A stretch of 37,042 nt of DNA. Origin: Micromonosporaceae bacterium KJ-029 (GTDB lineage: Bacteria > Actinomycetota > Actinomycetes > Mycobacteriales > Micromonosporaceae). Below, one piece after another: positions 7,394-15,401 of this stretch. Under the pieces are notes generated by a model that worked only from the letters and a program-made list of their open reading frames with translations, was not told where the DNA came from and did not search any database. The translations under genes and the position numbers were made by a program. Positions within the stretch are counted from its first letter, which is position 1. The number at the start of each line of letters is the position of its first letter. The stretch is from contig BIFP01000032.1 of assembly GCA_005402585.1 (NCBI GenBank), positions 1 through 37,042 on the forward strand. Reading direction: 5' to 3'.

Positions 7394-8722
7394 ATGACGA
7401 CGAACGAGACCGGGCCCGCGTACCCCGACGGCGCCGACCCGGCCCGCACCGGTGAGGCCGATGCCCTCCGCCTGGACGCCGCCGATCCCGGCCACCGGCA
7501 CCTGTTCCAGGTACCGCCGGCCGAGGGCGGCCGCTACCCCGAGACGGCGTATCTGGCCGGCAACTCGCTCGGCCTGCAACCCCGGGCCACCCGCACCGAG
7601 CTGCTGGCCGACCTGGACGCCTGGAGCCGGCTCGGCGTCGAGGGCCACCTGGAGGCGGAACGGCCCTGGCTGCCGTACCACGAGTTGCTGACGGCGCCGG
7701 CCGCCCGACTGGTCGGCGCCCTGCCCACCGAGACCGTGGTGATGAACTCGCTGACGGTCAACCTGCACCTGCTGATGGTCAGCTTCTACCGGCCCGCCGG
7801 CGAGCGGACCCGGATCGTGATCGAGGACAGCGCCTTTCCCTCGGACAGTTACGCGGTGCGCAGCCAGGCCCGGTTCCACGGACTCGACCCGGACACCGCC
7901 GTGGTCCGGCTCAGGCCGCGTCCGGGTGAGGACAACCTGCGGACCGAGGACGTGACCGCGTTCCTGGCGGCCGAGGGGCACACCGTCGCGCTGGTCCTGC
8001 TGGGCGGGGTCAACTACCTCACCGGCGAGCTGATGGACATTCCCGCGATCACCGCCGCCGGCCGGGCCGCCGGGGCGGTTGTCGGCTGGGACCTGGCGCA
8101 CGCGGCGGGCAACGTGCCGCTGTCGCTGCACGACTGGGACGTCGACTTCGCCGCCTGGTGCTCGTACAAGTACCTCAACTCCGGTCCGGGGGCGCTGGCC
8201 GGGATCTTCGTCCACGAGCGGCACCTCGGCGACCCCGCGCTGCCCCGATTCGAGGGCTGGTGGAGCACGGCGGCGGCCACCCGGTTCGAGATGGCCGCGG
8301 TCAGCCGGCCGCCGGCCACCGTCGAGGCGTGGCAGATCTCCAACCCGCCGATCTTCGCGATGGGCCCGGTCCGCACCTCGCTGGAGCTGTTCGACTCGGT
8401 CGGCATGCCCGCGTTGCGCGAGCGCAGCCTGCGGCTCACCGGCTACCTGGAGCGGCTGCTCGACGAGGTGACCGTCGACCGGCCGCTGACCGTGGTCACG
8501 CCGCGCGATCCGCACCGGCGCGGCTGTCAGCTCTCGGTGCGCATCGGCGAGGGCAGCGCCAACGAGCTGACCAAGCGGCTCCGGCACGAGCACGGCGTGA
8601 TCGCCGACGCCCGGGAGCCGGACATCGTCCGGTTCGCCCCGGTGCCGCTCTACTCGACGTACCACGACTGCTGGCGGGTCGCCGACGCGCTCGCCGCGAC
8701 GGTTCAGGAGGTGCGCCGGTGA
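7394..8722 (+). CDS. kynU: kynureninase
   Basis: This PLP enzyme cleaves kynurenine or 3-hydroxykynurenine to alanine plus anthranilate or 3-hydroxyanthranilate. It has 442 residues and the fold-type I aminotransferase layout. Lys259 in WCSYKYLNSGPG forms the Schiff base, Asp233 in GWDLAHAAGN contacts the PLP nitrogen, and the AGNSLGLQP substrate loop lies near residue 56. The ATG follows a GAGGTTAGG box. Its stop overlaps the next start in a GTGA. The neighbouring monooxygenase suggests the physiological substrate is 3-hydroxykynurenine. Length and motifs are normal for the family. Confidence 0.95.
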   Translation: MTTNETGPAYPDGADPARTGEADALRLDAADPGHRHLFQVPPAEGGRYPETAYLAGNSLGLQPRATRTELLADLDAWSRLGVEGHLEAERPWLPYHELLTAPAARLVGALPTETVVMNSLTVNLHLLMVSFYRPAGERTRIVIEDSAFPSDSYAVRSQARFHGLDPDTAVVRLRPRPGEDNLRTEDVTAFLAAEGHTVALVLLGGVNYLTGELMDIPAITAAGRAAGAVVGWDLAHAAGNVPLSLHDWDVDFAAWCSYKYLNSGPGALAGIFVHERHLGDPALPRFEGWWSTAAATRFEMAAVSRPPATVEAWQISNPPIFAMGPVRTSLELFDSVGMPALRERSLRLTGYLERLLDEVTVDRPLTVVTPRDPHRRGCQLSVRIGEGSANELTKRLRHEHGVIADAREPDIVRFAPVPLYSTYHDCWRVADALAATVQEVRR

Positions 8723-10053
8723 CGGTGGAACACGACGAGATCGCCGTGGTGGGCGCCGGACTGGCCGGCTGCCTGCTGGCCTGCTTCCTGGCCCGACGCG
8801 GATATCCGGTGGCGCTGTACGAGCGGCGGCCGGACCCGCGTACCGGGACGGTGGAGCGGGGCCGCTCGATCAACCTGGCGCTCTCCGAGCGCGGCCTGGA
8901 CGCGCTGCGCCGAATCGGGCTGGCCGAGCAGGTGATGGCGGACGCGCTGCCGATGCGCGGCCGGATGGTGCACCCGGTGGTGGGCGAGCCGGGGTTCCAG
9001 CCTTACAGCGTCTCCGGCGAGCTGGCGATCAACTCGATCAGCCGGGGTGCGCTGAACAACGCGCTGTTGGAGGCCGCCGCCAAGCTGCCCGGGGTGCGGA
9101 TCGCCTTCGACCACCGGCTGGTCGGGCTCGACCCCGCGACCGGGCAGATGACCTTCGACACCCCGCAGGGGCCGGTCACGGCGGGCGCCCGGGTCGTGCT
9201 CGGCACCGACGGCGCCGGTTCGGCGGTACGCGGGCAACTGCTCGAACACGGCCTGCTCACCGAGAGCGTCGACTTCCTCGACTACGGCTACAAGGAACTC
9301 ACCATCCCGCCGCTGGGCGGCGACTTCGCGCTCGACCCGGGTGCGCTGCACATCTGGCCGCGTGGCACCTCAATGATGATCGCCCTGCCCAACCCGGACC
9401 GTTCCTTCACCTGCACGCTGTTCTGGCCCACCCACGGCACCGCCAGCTTCGCCTCGCTGGGCAGCAAGGCGGCGATCGAGCGGCACTTCGCGCAGCACTA
9501 CCCGGACCTGCCGCCACTCGCTCCCGACCTGGTCGACGACTACCAGCACAACCCGGTCGGCGTACTCGGCACCGTGCGGTGCGACCCGTGGCAGGTCGAC
9601 GGGCGGGTCGGCCTGCTCGGCGACGCGGCGCACGCCATCGTGCCGTTCTACGGCCAGGGCGCGAACTGCGCCTTCGAGGACGTGGTGGAGCTGGACCGCT
9701 GCCTGGACGAGTGCGCCGATGACTGGTCGGCCGCGCTGCCCCTGTTCCAGCACCGCCGGCAGGGCAACGCCGAGGCGATCGCCCGGATGGCGCTGGCCAA
9801 CTTCGTGGAGATGCGGGACAAGGTCGCCTCGCCGGTGTTCCAGACCCGCAAGAAGATCGAGCACGCCCTGGAACGCGCGCTGCCCGGCCGGTACGTCTCC
9901 CAGTACGAGCTGGTTTCCTTCTCCACCATCCCGTACGCCCAGGTCCGTCGCCGCGTCCGCCGGCAGTACCAGGTGCTGGGTGCGGTGGCGGTCGGCGTGC
10001 TGGCGGCGGTGGCCGGTGCGGCGGTGGCGCTCGGGCGGGGGAGGCGCGGATGA
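8719..10053 (+). CDS. kmo: kynurenine 3-monooxygenase
   Basis: This FAD- and NADPH-dependent hydroxylase would convert kynurenine to 3-hydroxykynurenine. It has 444 residues. The N-terminal GAGLAG dinucleotide site lies at 12-17, and the family FAD motif GDAAHAIVPFYGQGANCAFED is present, split here only for description. The last 35 residues hold an uncharged hydrophobic stretch (about 417-439) flanked by Arg clusters, which looks like a C-terminal membrane anchor. The GTG start overlaps the kynU stop and has AGGAGG 7 nt upstream. The next gene overlaps in ATGA. The assignment is firm from family motifs plus neighbours. Membrane attachment is a prediction. Confidence 0.94.
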   Translation: MTVEHDEIAVVGAGLAGCLLACFLARRGYPVALYERRPDPRTGTVERGRSINLALSERGLDALRRIGLAEQVMADALPMRGRMVHPVVGEPGFQPYSVSGELAINSISRGALNNALLEAAAKLPGVRIAFDHRLVGLDPATGQMTFDTPQGPVTAGARVVLGTDGAGSAVRGQLLEHGLLTESVDFLDYGYKELTIPPLGGDFALDPGALHIWPRGTSMMIALPNPDRSFTCTLFWPTHGTASFASLGSKAAIERHFAQHYPDLPPLAPDLVDDYQHNPVGVLGTVRCDPWQVDGRVGLLGDAAHAIVPFYGQGANCAFEDVVELDRCLDECADDWSAALPLFQHRRQGNAEAIARMALANFVEMRDKVASPVFQTRKKIEHALERALPGRYVSQYELVSFSTIPYAQVRRRVRRQYQVLGAVAVGVLAAVAGAAVALGRGRRG

Positions 10054-11555
10054 CGCTCTGGGATCCCCGGCTGATGACCGGGCACGCGCCGGACGGCCCT
10101 GGCCTGCTGCGCAACTTCGTCGGCGGCGAGTTCCGCGACGCAGGCGACCGGTTCACCAAGCGCAGCCCGGTGACCGGTGAGCCGGTCTTCGAGGTGGTCG
10201 AGGCGGACCGGTCCACCGTGGACGACGCGGTCGCCGCCGCCCGGGCGGCACTGCGCGGGCCGTGGGGCCGGATGGGGGAGCGGGAACGCGCCGAGGTGCT
10301 GCGCCGGGTCGCCGACGAGCTGGAACGCCGCTTCGACGACCTGGTCGCGGCCGAGGTCGCCGACACCGGCAAGGCCATCGCGCAGGCCCGGACCCTGGAC
10401 ATCCCGCGCGGCGCGGCCAACTTCCGGGCATTCGCCGAGATCGTGGCGACCGCGCCGACCGAGTCGTTCACCACGGTCACCCCGACCGGCGGCCGGGCCC
10501 TCAACTACGCGGTACGCAAGCCGGTCGGCGTGGTCGCCGTGATCGTGCCGTGGAACCTCCCGCTGCTCCTGCTCACCTGGAAGGTCGCCCCGGCCCTGGC
10601 CTGTGGCAACGCGGTGGTGGTCAAGCCCAGCGAGGAGACTCCCGCCTCGGCCACGCTGCTCGCCGAGGTGATGGCCGCGGCCGGCGTGCCGGACGGCGTG
10701 TTCAACCTGGTGCACGGCTTCGGCCCCGACTCGGCCGGGGAGTTCCTCACCCGGCACCCGGGCGTCGACGCGATCACCTTCACCGGCGAGTCCGCCACCG
10801 GCGGTGCCATCATGCGGGCCGCCGCCGACGGGGTGAAGGCGGTCAGCTTCGAACTGGGCGGCAAGAACGCCGGCCTGGTCTTCGCCGACGCCGACCTGGA
10901 CGCGGCGGTCGCCGGCTCGGTGCGCTCCAGCTTCACCAATGGCGGCCAGGTGTGCCTGTGCACCGAGCGGATCTACGTGCAGCGGCCGGTGTTCGAGGAG
11001 TTCACCGCCCGGCTGGCCAAGCGGGCCGGCGAACTGGCGTACGGCTGGCCGGCGGACGAGGCGACGGTGAACATGCCGCTGATCTCGCACGCCCATCGGG
11101 ACAAGGTGCTCGGCCACTACGACCTGGCCCGGACCGAGGGTGCGCAGGTGCTCGCCGGCGGCGGGGTGCCGAGGTTCGGCGACGCCCGCGACAACGGCGC
11201 GTACGTGCAGCCGACCGTGCTGACCGGGCTCGGCCCGGACGCCCGGACGAACCGGGAGGAGATCTTCGGCCCGGTGGTGCACGTGGCGCCGTTCGACTCC
11301 GAGGACGAGGCGTACGCGTTGGCCAACGGCACCGAGTACGGCCTGGCGGCGACGGTCTGGACCCGGGACGTGGGCCGGGCGCACCGGGCCGGCGCGCGAC
11401 TGGACGCCGGCATCGTCTGGGTCAACACCTGGTTCCTGCGCGACCTGCGTACCCCGTTCGGCGGGGTGAAGGCGTCCGGCATCGGCCGCGAGGGCGGCGT
11501 GCACTCGCTCGACTTCTACTCCGAACTCACAAACGTCTGCGTGGACCTCTCATGA
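10050..11555 (+). CDS. 2-aminomuconate 6-semialdehyde dehydrogenase
   Basis: This NAD-dependent aldehyde dehydrogenase of 501 residues would oxidise 2-aminomuconate semialdehyde to 2-aminomuconate. Cys302 in GGQVCLC is the nucleophile, Glu268 in FELGGKN the general base and Asn169 in PWNLP the oxyanion residue. Arg120 and Arg464, which hold the substrate carboxylates in the Pseudomonas enzyme (NbaE/AMSDH), fall at the same residue numbers here. This separates it from generic aldehyde dehydrogenases. It overlaps both neighbours by ATGA. In clusters without ACMS decarboxylase the same family serves hydroxymuconic semialdehyde, but here the decarboxylase gene is present at 16354. Confidence 0.9.
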   Translation: MTLWDPRLMTGHAPDGPGLLRNFVGGEFRDAGDRFTKRSPVTGEPVFEVVEADRSTVDDAVAAARAALRGPWGRMGERERAEVLRRVADELERRFDDLVAAEVADTGKAIAQARTLDIPRGAANFRAFAEIVATAPTESFTTVTPTGGRALNYAVRKPVGVVAVIVPWNLPLLLLTWKVAPALACGNAVVVKPSEETPASATLLAEVMAAAGVPDGVFNLVHGFGPDSAGEFLTRHPGVDAITFTGESATGGAIMRAAADGVKAVSFELGGKNAGLVFADADLDAAVAGSVRSSFTNGGQVCLCTERIYVQRPVFEEFTARLAKRAGELAYGWPADEATVNMPLISHAHRDKVLGHYDLARTEGAQVLAGGGVPRFGDARDNGAYVQPTVLTGLGPDARTNREEIFGPVVHVAPFDSEDEAYALANGTEYGLAATVWTRDVGRAHRAGARLDAGIVWVNTWFLRDLRTPFGGVKASGIGREGGVHSLDFYSELTNVCVDLS

Positions 11556-12349
11556 CCGTTGACATCGACGCGGCCAGCCGCGAACTGACCGAGGCCCGGG
11601 AGAGCGGCAAGCCCTGCCCGCCGCTTCGGGGGCGCCTGATCCCGGCGGGGGACGTCGAGTCCGCGTACGGGGTGCAGCAGCTTCAGGTACGCGAGTGGCT
11701 GGCGTCCGGGCAGCGTCGGGTGGGCGCGAAGATCGGGCTGACCTCCCGGGCGGTGCAGGAGAGCTTCGGGGTCTACGAGCCGGACTTCGGTGTCCTCACC
11801 GACGCGATGGCGGTGCCCGACGGTGCCGAGGTCCCCTTCGACCGGCTGCTCCAGCCCCGGGTGGAGGCGGAGATCGCCTTCGTGCTCGGCGCCGACCTGC
11901 CCGACGATCGGGTCACCACCGCCGATCTGCTGCGCGCCGTCGACCACCTGCTGCCGGCCATCGAGATCGTCGACTCCCGCGTCGCCGGCTGGGACATCTC
12001 CATCGTGGACACGGTGGCGGACAACGCCTCCAGCGGCCTGTTCGTGCTTGGCACCACGCCGCGCCGGCCCGCCGACGTGGACCTGCGGCTGTGCGGGATG
12101 GTGCTGGAACACGCCGGGGAACCGGTGTCGGTCGGCGCGGGTGCGGCCTGCCTCGGCAACCCGCTGCACGCGCTGGGCTGGCTGGCCGGCACGATGGCCC
12201 GCGCCGGCGACCCGCTGCGCGCCGGTGACGTGGTGCTCTCCGGCGCGCTCGGGCCGATGGTGGCGGTCACGCCCGGTGCGGCGTACGAGGCACGAATCTC
12301 TGGCGTCGGCTCGGTGCGGACCTGCTTCTCGAAGGAGATCTCCTCATGA
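11552..12349 (+). CDS. 2-oxopent-4-enoate hydratase
   Basis: This 265-residue enzyme of the MhpD/DmpE/NbaH fumarylacetoacetase-like family would hydrate 2-oxopent-4-enoate to 4-hydroxy-2-oxovalerate with a divalent metal. Family features are GAKIGLTS near residue 54, PDFGVLTDAM, the acidic metal segment PRVEAEIAFVL and the AIEIVDSR block. The GVYEPDFG version indicates hydratase, whereas the paralogue at 14447 has the decarboxylase-type GVDEVIWGRL. It starts and ends with ATGA overlaps and thus is translationally coupled to the dehydrogenases on both sides. Confidence 0.88.
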   Translation: MTVDIDAASRELTEARESGKPCPPLRGRLIPAGDVESAYGVQQLQVREWLASGQRRVGAKIGLTSRAVQESFGVYEPDFGVLTDAMAVPDGAEVPFDRLLQPRVEAEIAFVLGADLPDDRVTTADLLRAVDHLLPAIEIVDSRVAGWDISIVDTVADNASSGLFVLGTTPRRPADVDLRLCGMVLEHAGEPVSVGAGAACLGNPLHALGWLAGTMARAGDPLRAGDVVLSGALGPMVAVTPGAAYEARISGVGSVRTCFSKEISS

Positions 12350-13338
12350 CCACGGGTGTGGCGGTGATCGGGTCGGGCAACATCGGCACCGACCTGATGA
12401 TCAAGGTTCTCCGGCTGAGCAGTGATCCTGATGGGTCGCGACTGCGGGACTCCGCTTCGCTGCGTTCCTCGCGCTCTCCGGCGTTGCTGCGGATGGTGGC
12501 GATGGCCGGCATCGACCCGGCCTCCGACGGCCTCGCCCGCGCCGCGCGGCTCGGGGTGGCCACCACCGCCAAGGGCGTGGACGGCCTGGTCGCGCTGCCC
12601 GAGTTCGCCGACGTGGAGCTGGTCTTCGACGCCACCTCGGCCGGCGCCCACCGGCACAACGACGCGGTGCTGCGCGGGCATGGGCGGACTGTGATCGACC
12701 TGACTCCGGCCGCGATCGGCCCGTACGTGGTGCCACCGGTCAACCTGGACGAGCACCTGGCCGAGACGAACCTCAACATGGTCACCTGCGGTGGGCAGGC
12801 GACCGTACCGATCGTCGCCGCGGTACGCCGGGTCACCCCGGTGGCGTACGGCGAGATCGTCGCCTCGATCTCGTCGCGCTCCGCCGGTCCGGGCACCCGG
12901 GCCAACATCGACGAGTTCACCGAGACCACGGCCCGGGCGATCGAGGTGGTCGGCGGCGCCGAGCGGGGCAAGGCGATCATCGTGCTCAACCCGGCCGAGC
13001 CGCCGCTGCTGATGCGCGACACCGTCTACTGCCTCTGCCCGGACGCCGACGCCGACCGGGCCGCCATCGCCGACTCGGTCGCCGCGATGGTGGCCGGCGT
13101 CCAGGAGTACGTCCCGGGGTACCGGCTCAAGCAGGACGTGCAGTTCGACCGGCTGGACACCTTCGTGCCCTCGCTGGGGCGGCACCTCACCGGGCTGCAG
13201 GTCTCGGTCTTCCTGGAGGTCTCCGGCGCCGGGCACTACCTGCCCGCGTACGCCGGGAACCTGGACATCATGACCTCGGCCGCGCTGCGTACCGCCGAGC
13301 GCCTGGTCGCCCACCGCATGCAAGGGGGAGTCCAGTGA
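12346..13338 (+). CDS. acetaldehyde dehydrogenase (acylating) with repeat-derived insert
   Basis: This enzyme converts acetaldehyde, NAD and CoA to acetyl-CoA and works in a channelling complex with the aldolase that follows (DmpF/DmpG type). The 330 residues include the Rossmann motif GSGNIGT (9-15), Cys148 in NMVTCGGQAT as nucleophile and the conserved SAGPGTRANIDEFTE block. Family members have about 310 residues. The excess is about 20 residues at roughly 25-46, between LMIKVLR and MAGIDP. It is rich in Ser, Arg and Asp and is encoded by a dispersed DNA repeat. The frame is kept, and the rest of the protein is intact. It has an ATGA overlap at its start and a GTGA at its end. Confidence 0.92.
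   Translation: MTTGVAVIGSGNIGTDLMIKVLRLSSDPDGSRLRDSASLRSSRSPALLRMVAMAGIDPASDGLARAARLGVATTAKGVDGLVALPEFADVELVFDATSAGAHRHNDAVLRGHGRTVIDLTPAAIGPYVVPPVNLDEHLAETNLNMVTCGGQATVPIVAAVRRVTPVAYGEIVASISSRSAGPGTRANIDEFTETTARAIEVVGGAERGKAIIVLNPAEPPLLMRDTVYCLCPDADADRAAIADSVAAMVAGVQEYVPGYRLKQDVQFDRLDTFVPSLGRHLTGLQVSVFLEVSGAGHYLPAYAGNLDIMTSAALRTAERLVAHRMQGGVQ
12436..12476 (-). repeat. dispersed repeat inside the acetaldehyde dehydrogenase gene
   Basis: These 41 bp match the reverse complement of 13337-13377 at 37 positions. The match lies wholly within the coding sequence and specifies part of an insert absent from homologous enzymes. Seven-base direct repeats TCTCCGG (12408-12414 and 12475-12481) flank the segment, but their 67-bp spacing is not a multiple of three, so the true insertion ends are uncertain. 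Confidence 0.8.
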
Positions 13339-13395
13339 GCGCGAGGAGTGCAGCGGAGCGGAGCCCCGCAGTCGCGAACGAAGGGAGACTCCGCA
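13336..13395 (+). repeat. 60-bp dispersed repeat at a gene junction
   Basis: The repeat-related sequence lies between TGAGCG at 13336-13341 and TGAGCG at 13396-13401, a 6-bp direct repeat exactly 60 bp apart. Removing one 60-bp unit would recreate a GTGA stop/start overlap like the other junctions of the operon. The segment supplies the AAGGGAG box used by the aldolase start at 13395. Confidence 0.75.
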
Positions 13396-14450
13396 TGAGC
13401 GAGCTGTACATCCAGGACGTGACGCTGCGCGACGGCATGCACGCCATCGCCCACCGGTACACGGTGGACCAGGTCCGCACCATCGCCGCCGCGCTGGACG
13501 CCGCGGGGGTGGCCGCGATCGAGGTGGCGCACGGCGACGGCCTGGCCGGATCCAGCGTCAACTACGGGCACGGTGCGGCGAGCGACGCCGAGTGGATCTC
13601 GGCGGCGGCCGAGGTGATGACGAACGCCAGGCTGACCACGCTGCTGCTGCCGGGCATCGGCACCATCGCCGATCTGAAGGCGGCCAAGGCACTCGGGGTG
13701 ACCAGCGTCCGCATCGCCACGCACTGCACCGAGGCGGACATCTCGGCCCAGCACATCTCCTGGGCCCGGGAGAACGGCATGGACGTGGCCGGCTTCCTGA
13801 TGATGTCGCACATGAACGACCCGGCCGGGCTGGCCGCGCAGGCCAAGCTGATGGAGTCGTACGGGGCGCACTGCGTCTACGTCACCGACTCGGGTGGCCG
13901 GCTGCTGATGTCCGACGTGGCGCAGCGGATCGACGCGTACCGGCAGGTGCTGGAACCGACCACGCAGATCGGCATCCACGCCCACCACAACCTCTCGCTC
14001 GGGGTGGCCAACAGCGTGGTGGCCGTCGAGCACGGCCGGGTCGCCGGCGACGGCCCGGTCGGGTCGGCGGCCGGCCGGACGGTGCGGGTGGACGCTTCTC
14101 TGGCCGGGATGGGTGCCGGGGCGGGCAACGCGCCGCTGGAGGTCTTCGTCGCGGTCGCCGAACTGCACGGCTGGAAGCACGGCTGCGACGTCTTCGCGCT
14201 GATGGACGCCGCCGACGACGTCGTCCGCCCGTTGCAGGACCGCCCGGTCCAGGTCGACCGCGAGACCCTCTCCCTGGGGTACGCGGGGGTCTACTCCAGC
14301 TTCCTCCGCCACGCCGAACGGGCCTCGGCGAAGTACGGGGTGGACGTCCGCTCGATCCTGGTCGAGCTGGGCCGGCGGCGGATGGTCGGCGGGCAGGAGG
14401 ACATGATCGTGGACGTGGCGCTGGATCTCGCCGGCAAGGAGAACTCATGA
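13395..14450 (+). CDS. 4-hydroxy-2-oxovalerate aldolase
   Basis: This Mn-dependent class II aldolase of 351 residues cleaves 4-hydroxy-2-oxovalerate to pyruvate and acetaldehyde, passing acetaldehyde to the preceding dehydrogenase. It is a TIM-barrel HMGL-like protein: Arg12-Asp13-Gly14 in the first strand (Asp13 a metal ligand) and the GIHAHHNLSLG metal/His cluster near residue 195. The C-terminal communication domain comes after about residue 280. The ATG at 13395 has AAGGGAG 7 nt upstream. A GTG at 13335 overlapping the previous stop is also open, but its extra 20 residues are encoded by the repeat, so it is not preferred. Confidence 0.93.
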   Translation: MSELYIQDVTLRDGMHAIAHRYTVDQVRTIAAALDAAGVAAIEVAHGDGLAGSSVNYGHGAASDAEWISAAAEVMTNARLTTLLLPGIGTIADLKAAKALGVTSVRIATHCTEADISAQHISWARENGMDVAGFLMMSHMNDPAGLAAQAKLMESYGAHCVYVTDSGGRLLMSDVAQRIDAYRQVLEPTTQIGIHAHHNLSLGVANSVVAVEHGRVAGDGPVGSAAGRTVRVDASLAGMGAGAGNAPLEVFVAVAELHGWKHGCDVFALMDAADDVVRPLQDRPVQVDRETLSLGYAGVYSSFLRHAERASAKYGVDVRSILVELGRRRMVGGQEDMIVDVALDLAGKENS

Positions 14451-15220
14451 TCGGGCCGGACATCGCCGGAATCGCGGACACGCTGGGCACGGCCGCCGAC
14501 ACGGCCACCGCGATCGGCCAGTTGGCCGCCGAGGCCGGCCTCGACGTCGACGCCGCGTACGCGGTGCAGGCCGCCCTGCTGCAACGTCGGCTGGACCGGG
14601 GTGAGCGGCTGGTCGGCCTGAAGATGGGGCTGACCAGCAAGGCGAAGATGGCCCAGGTCGGGGTGGACGAGGTGATCTGGGGTCGGCTCACCGACGTCAT
14701 GCGGGTGCCCGACGGCGGCAGCGTCGACGTGGCCGACTTCATCCACCCGCGGGTCGAGCCGGAGGTGGCGTTCCTGCTGGACCGGCTCCCCGAGCCCGGC
14801 GAGCCGGTCGGCGACTTCACCGACGCGGTGCGCGCCGTCGCCCCGGCGATCGAGCTGATCGACTCCCGGTACGCCAACTTCACCTTCTCGCTGCCGGACG
14901 TCGTCGCCGACAACACTTCGGCCGCCGCGTTCGTGGTGGGGCCGTGGTCGCCGGTGCCGGACGGGCTGGACAACCTCGGCGTGCTGCTGGAGGTCGACGG
15001 GCGACTGGCGCAGGTCGGCTCGACGGCGGCCATCCTCGGCGATCCGCGCCGGGCGCTGGACGAGGGCATCCGGCTGACGGGGCGGCACGGCGTGCGGTTG
15101 CGCGAAGGCTGGGTCTTTCTGGCCGGCGCCGCCACGGCTGCGGTGCCGCTGCGTCCGGGTGCCCATGTCCGTGCCGTGGTGGAAAAGCTCGGTACCGCCT
15201 CACTTCGGGCTTCGTCATGA
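14447..15220 (+). CDS. 4-oxalocrotonate (2-oxo-3-hexenedioate) decarboxylase
   Basis: This 257-residue paralogue of the hydratase would decarboxylate 4-oxalocrotonate to 2-oxopent-4-enoate, as XylI/DmpH/NbaG do. Diagnostic segments are GLKMGLTSKAKM, GVDEVIWGRLTDVM and HPRVEPEVAFLL, the last carrying metal-binding acids, followed by AIELIDSRY. The decarboxylase and hydratase usually form a complex that protects the unstable dienol, which fits both being in the operon. The start overlaps the aldolase stop in ATGA. It is followed by a 181-bp non-coding gap with a palindromic repeat, the longest gap in the pathway operon. Confidence 0.88.
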   Translation: MIGPDIAGIADTLGTAADTATAIGQLAAEAGLDVDAAYAVQAALLQRRLDRGERLVGLKMGLTSKAKMAQVGVDEVIWGRLTDVMRVPDGGSVDVADFIHPRVEPEVAFLLDRLPEPGEPVGDFTDAVRAVAPAIELIDSRYANFTFSLPDVVADNTSAAAFVVGPWSPVPDGLDNLGVLLEVDGRLAQVGSTAAILGDPRRALDEGIRLTGRHGVRLREGWVFLAGAATAAVPLRPGAHVRAVVEKLGTASLRASS

Positions 15221-15240
15221 TCTCGCAGATCGTCCTGGTG

Positions 15241-15314
15241 GGGGTTCCGGGCAGCCCGACCGGCTCCGGGCGGTCAGGCTTGATCCCTCCGCCGGCCGGG
15301 CTGCCCGGAACCCC
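15241..15314. repeat. palindromic element with conserved 28-nt loop, copy 2
   Basis: A 23-bp stem with one A-C mismatch (15241-15263 with 15292-15314) encloses a 28-nt loop (15264-15291) identical to the reverse complement of the loop at 4256-4283. It lies inside the tryptophan operon between decarboxylase and deaminase and may weaken transcription or stabilise mRNA ends there. The rest of 15221-15401 shows no gene. Confidence 0.85.
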
Positions 15315-15401
15315 TGACGTGGTCGCTGTCCGTGCGTCGGTGCCTGGTCGAGACCCAGTGGTGGTCACGGTGGTTGCGCCGTCGTTCGGGGGTGGTCTGT
15401 C

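Noticed and set aside
6199..7449. 416-codon minus-strand frame opposite the dioxygenase gene
   Set aside because: It overlaps the regulator in another frame and the antisense of a clear TDO gene.
13335..13394. GTG start of the aldolase overlapping the dehydrogenase stop
   Set aside because: It would add 20 residues encoded by the dispersed repeat, and the ATG at 13395 has a good ribosome site and matches the family start.
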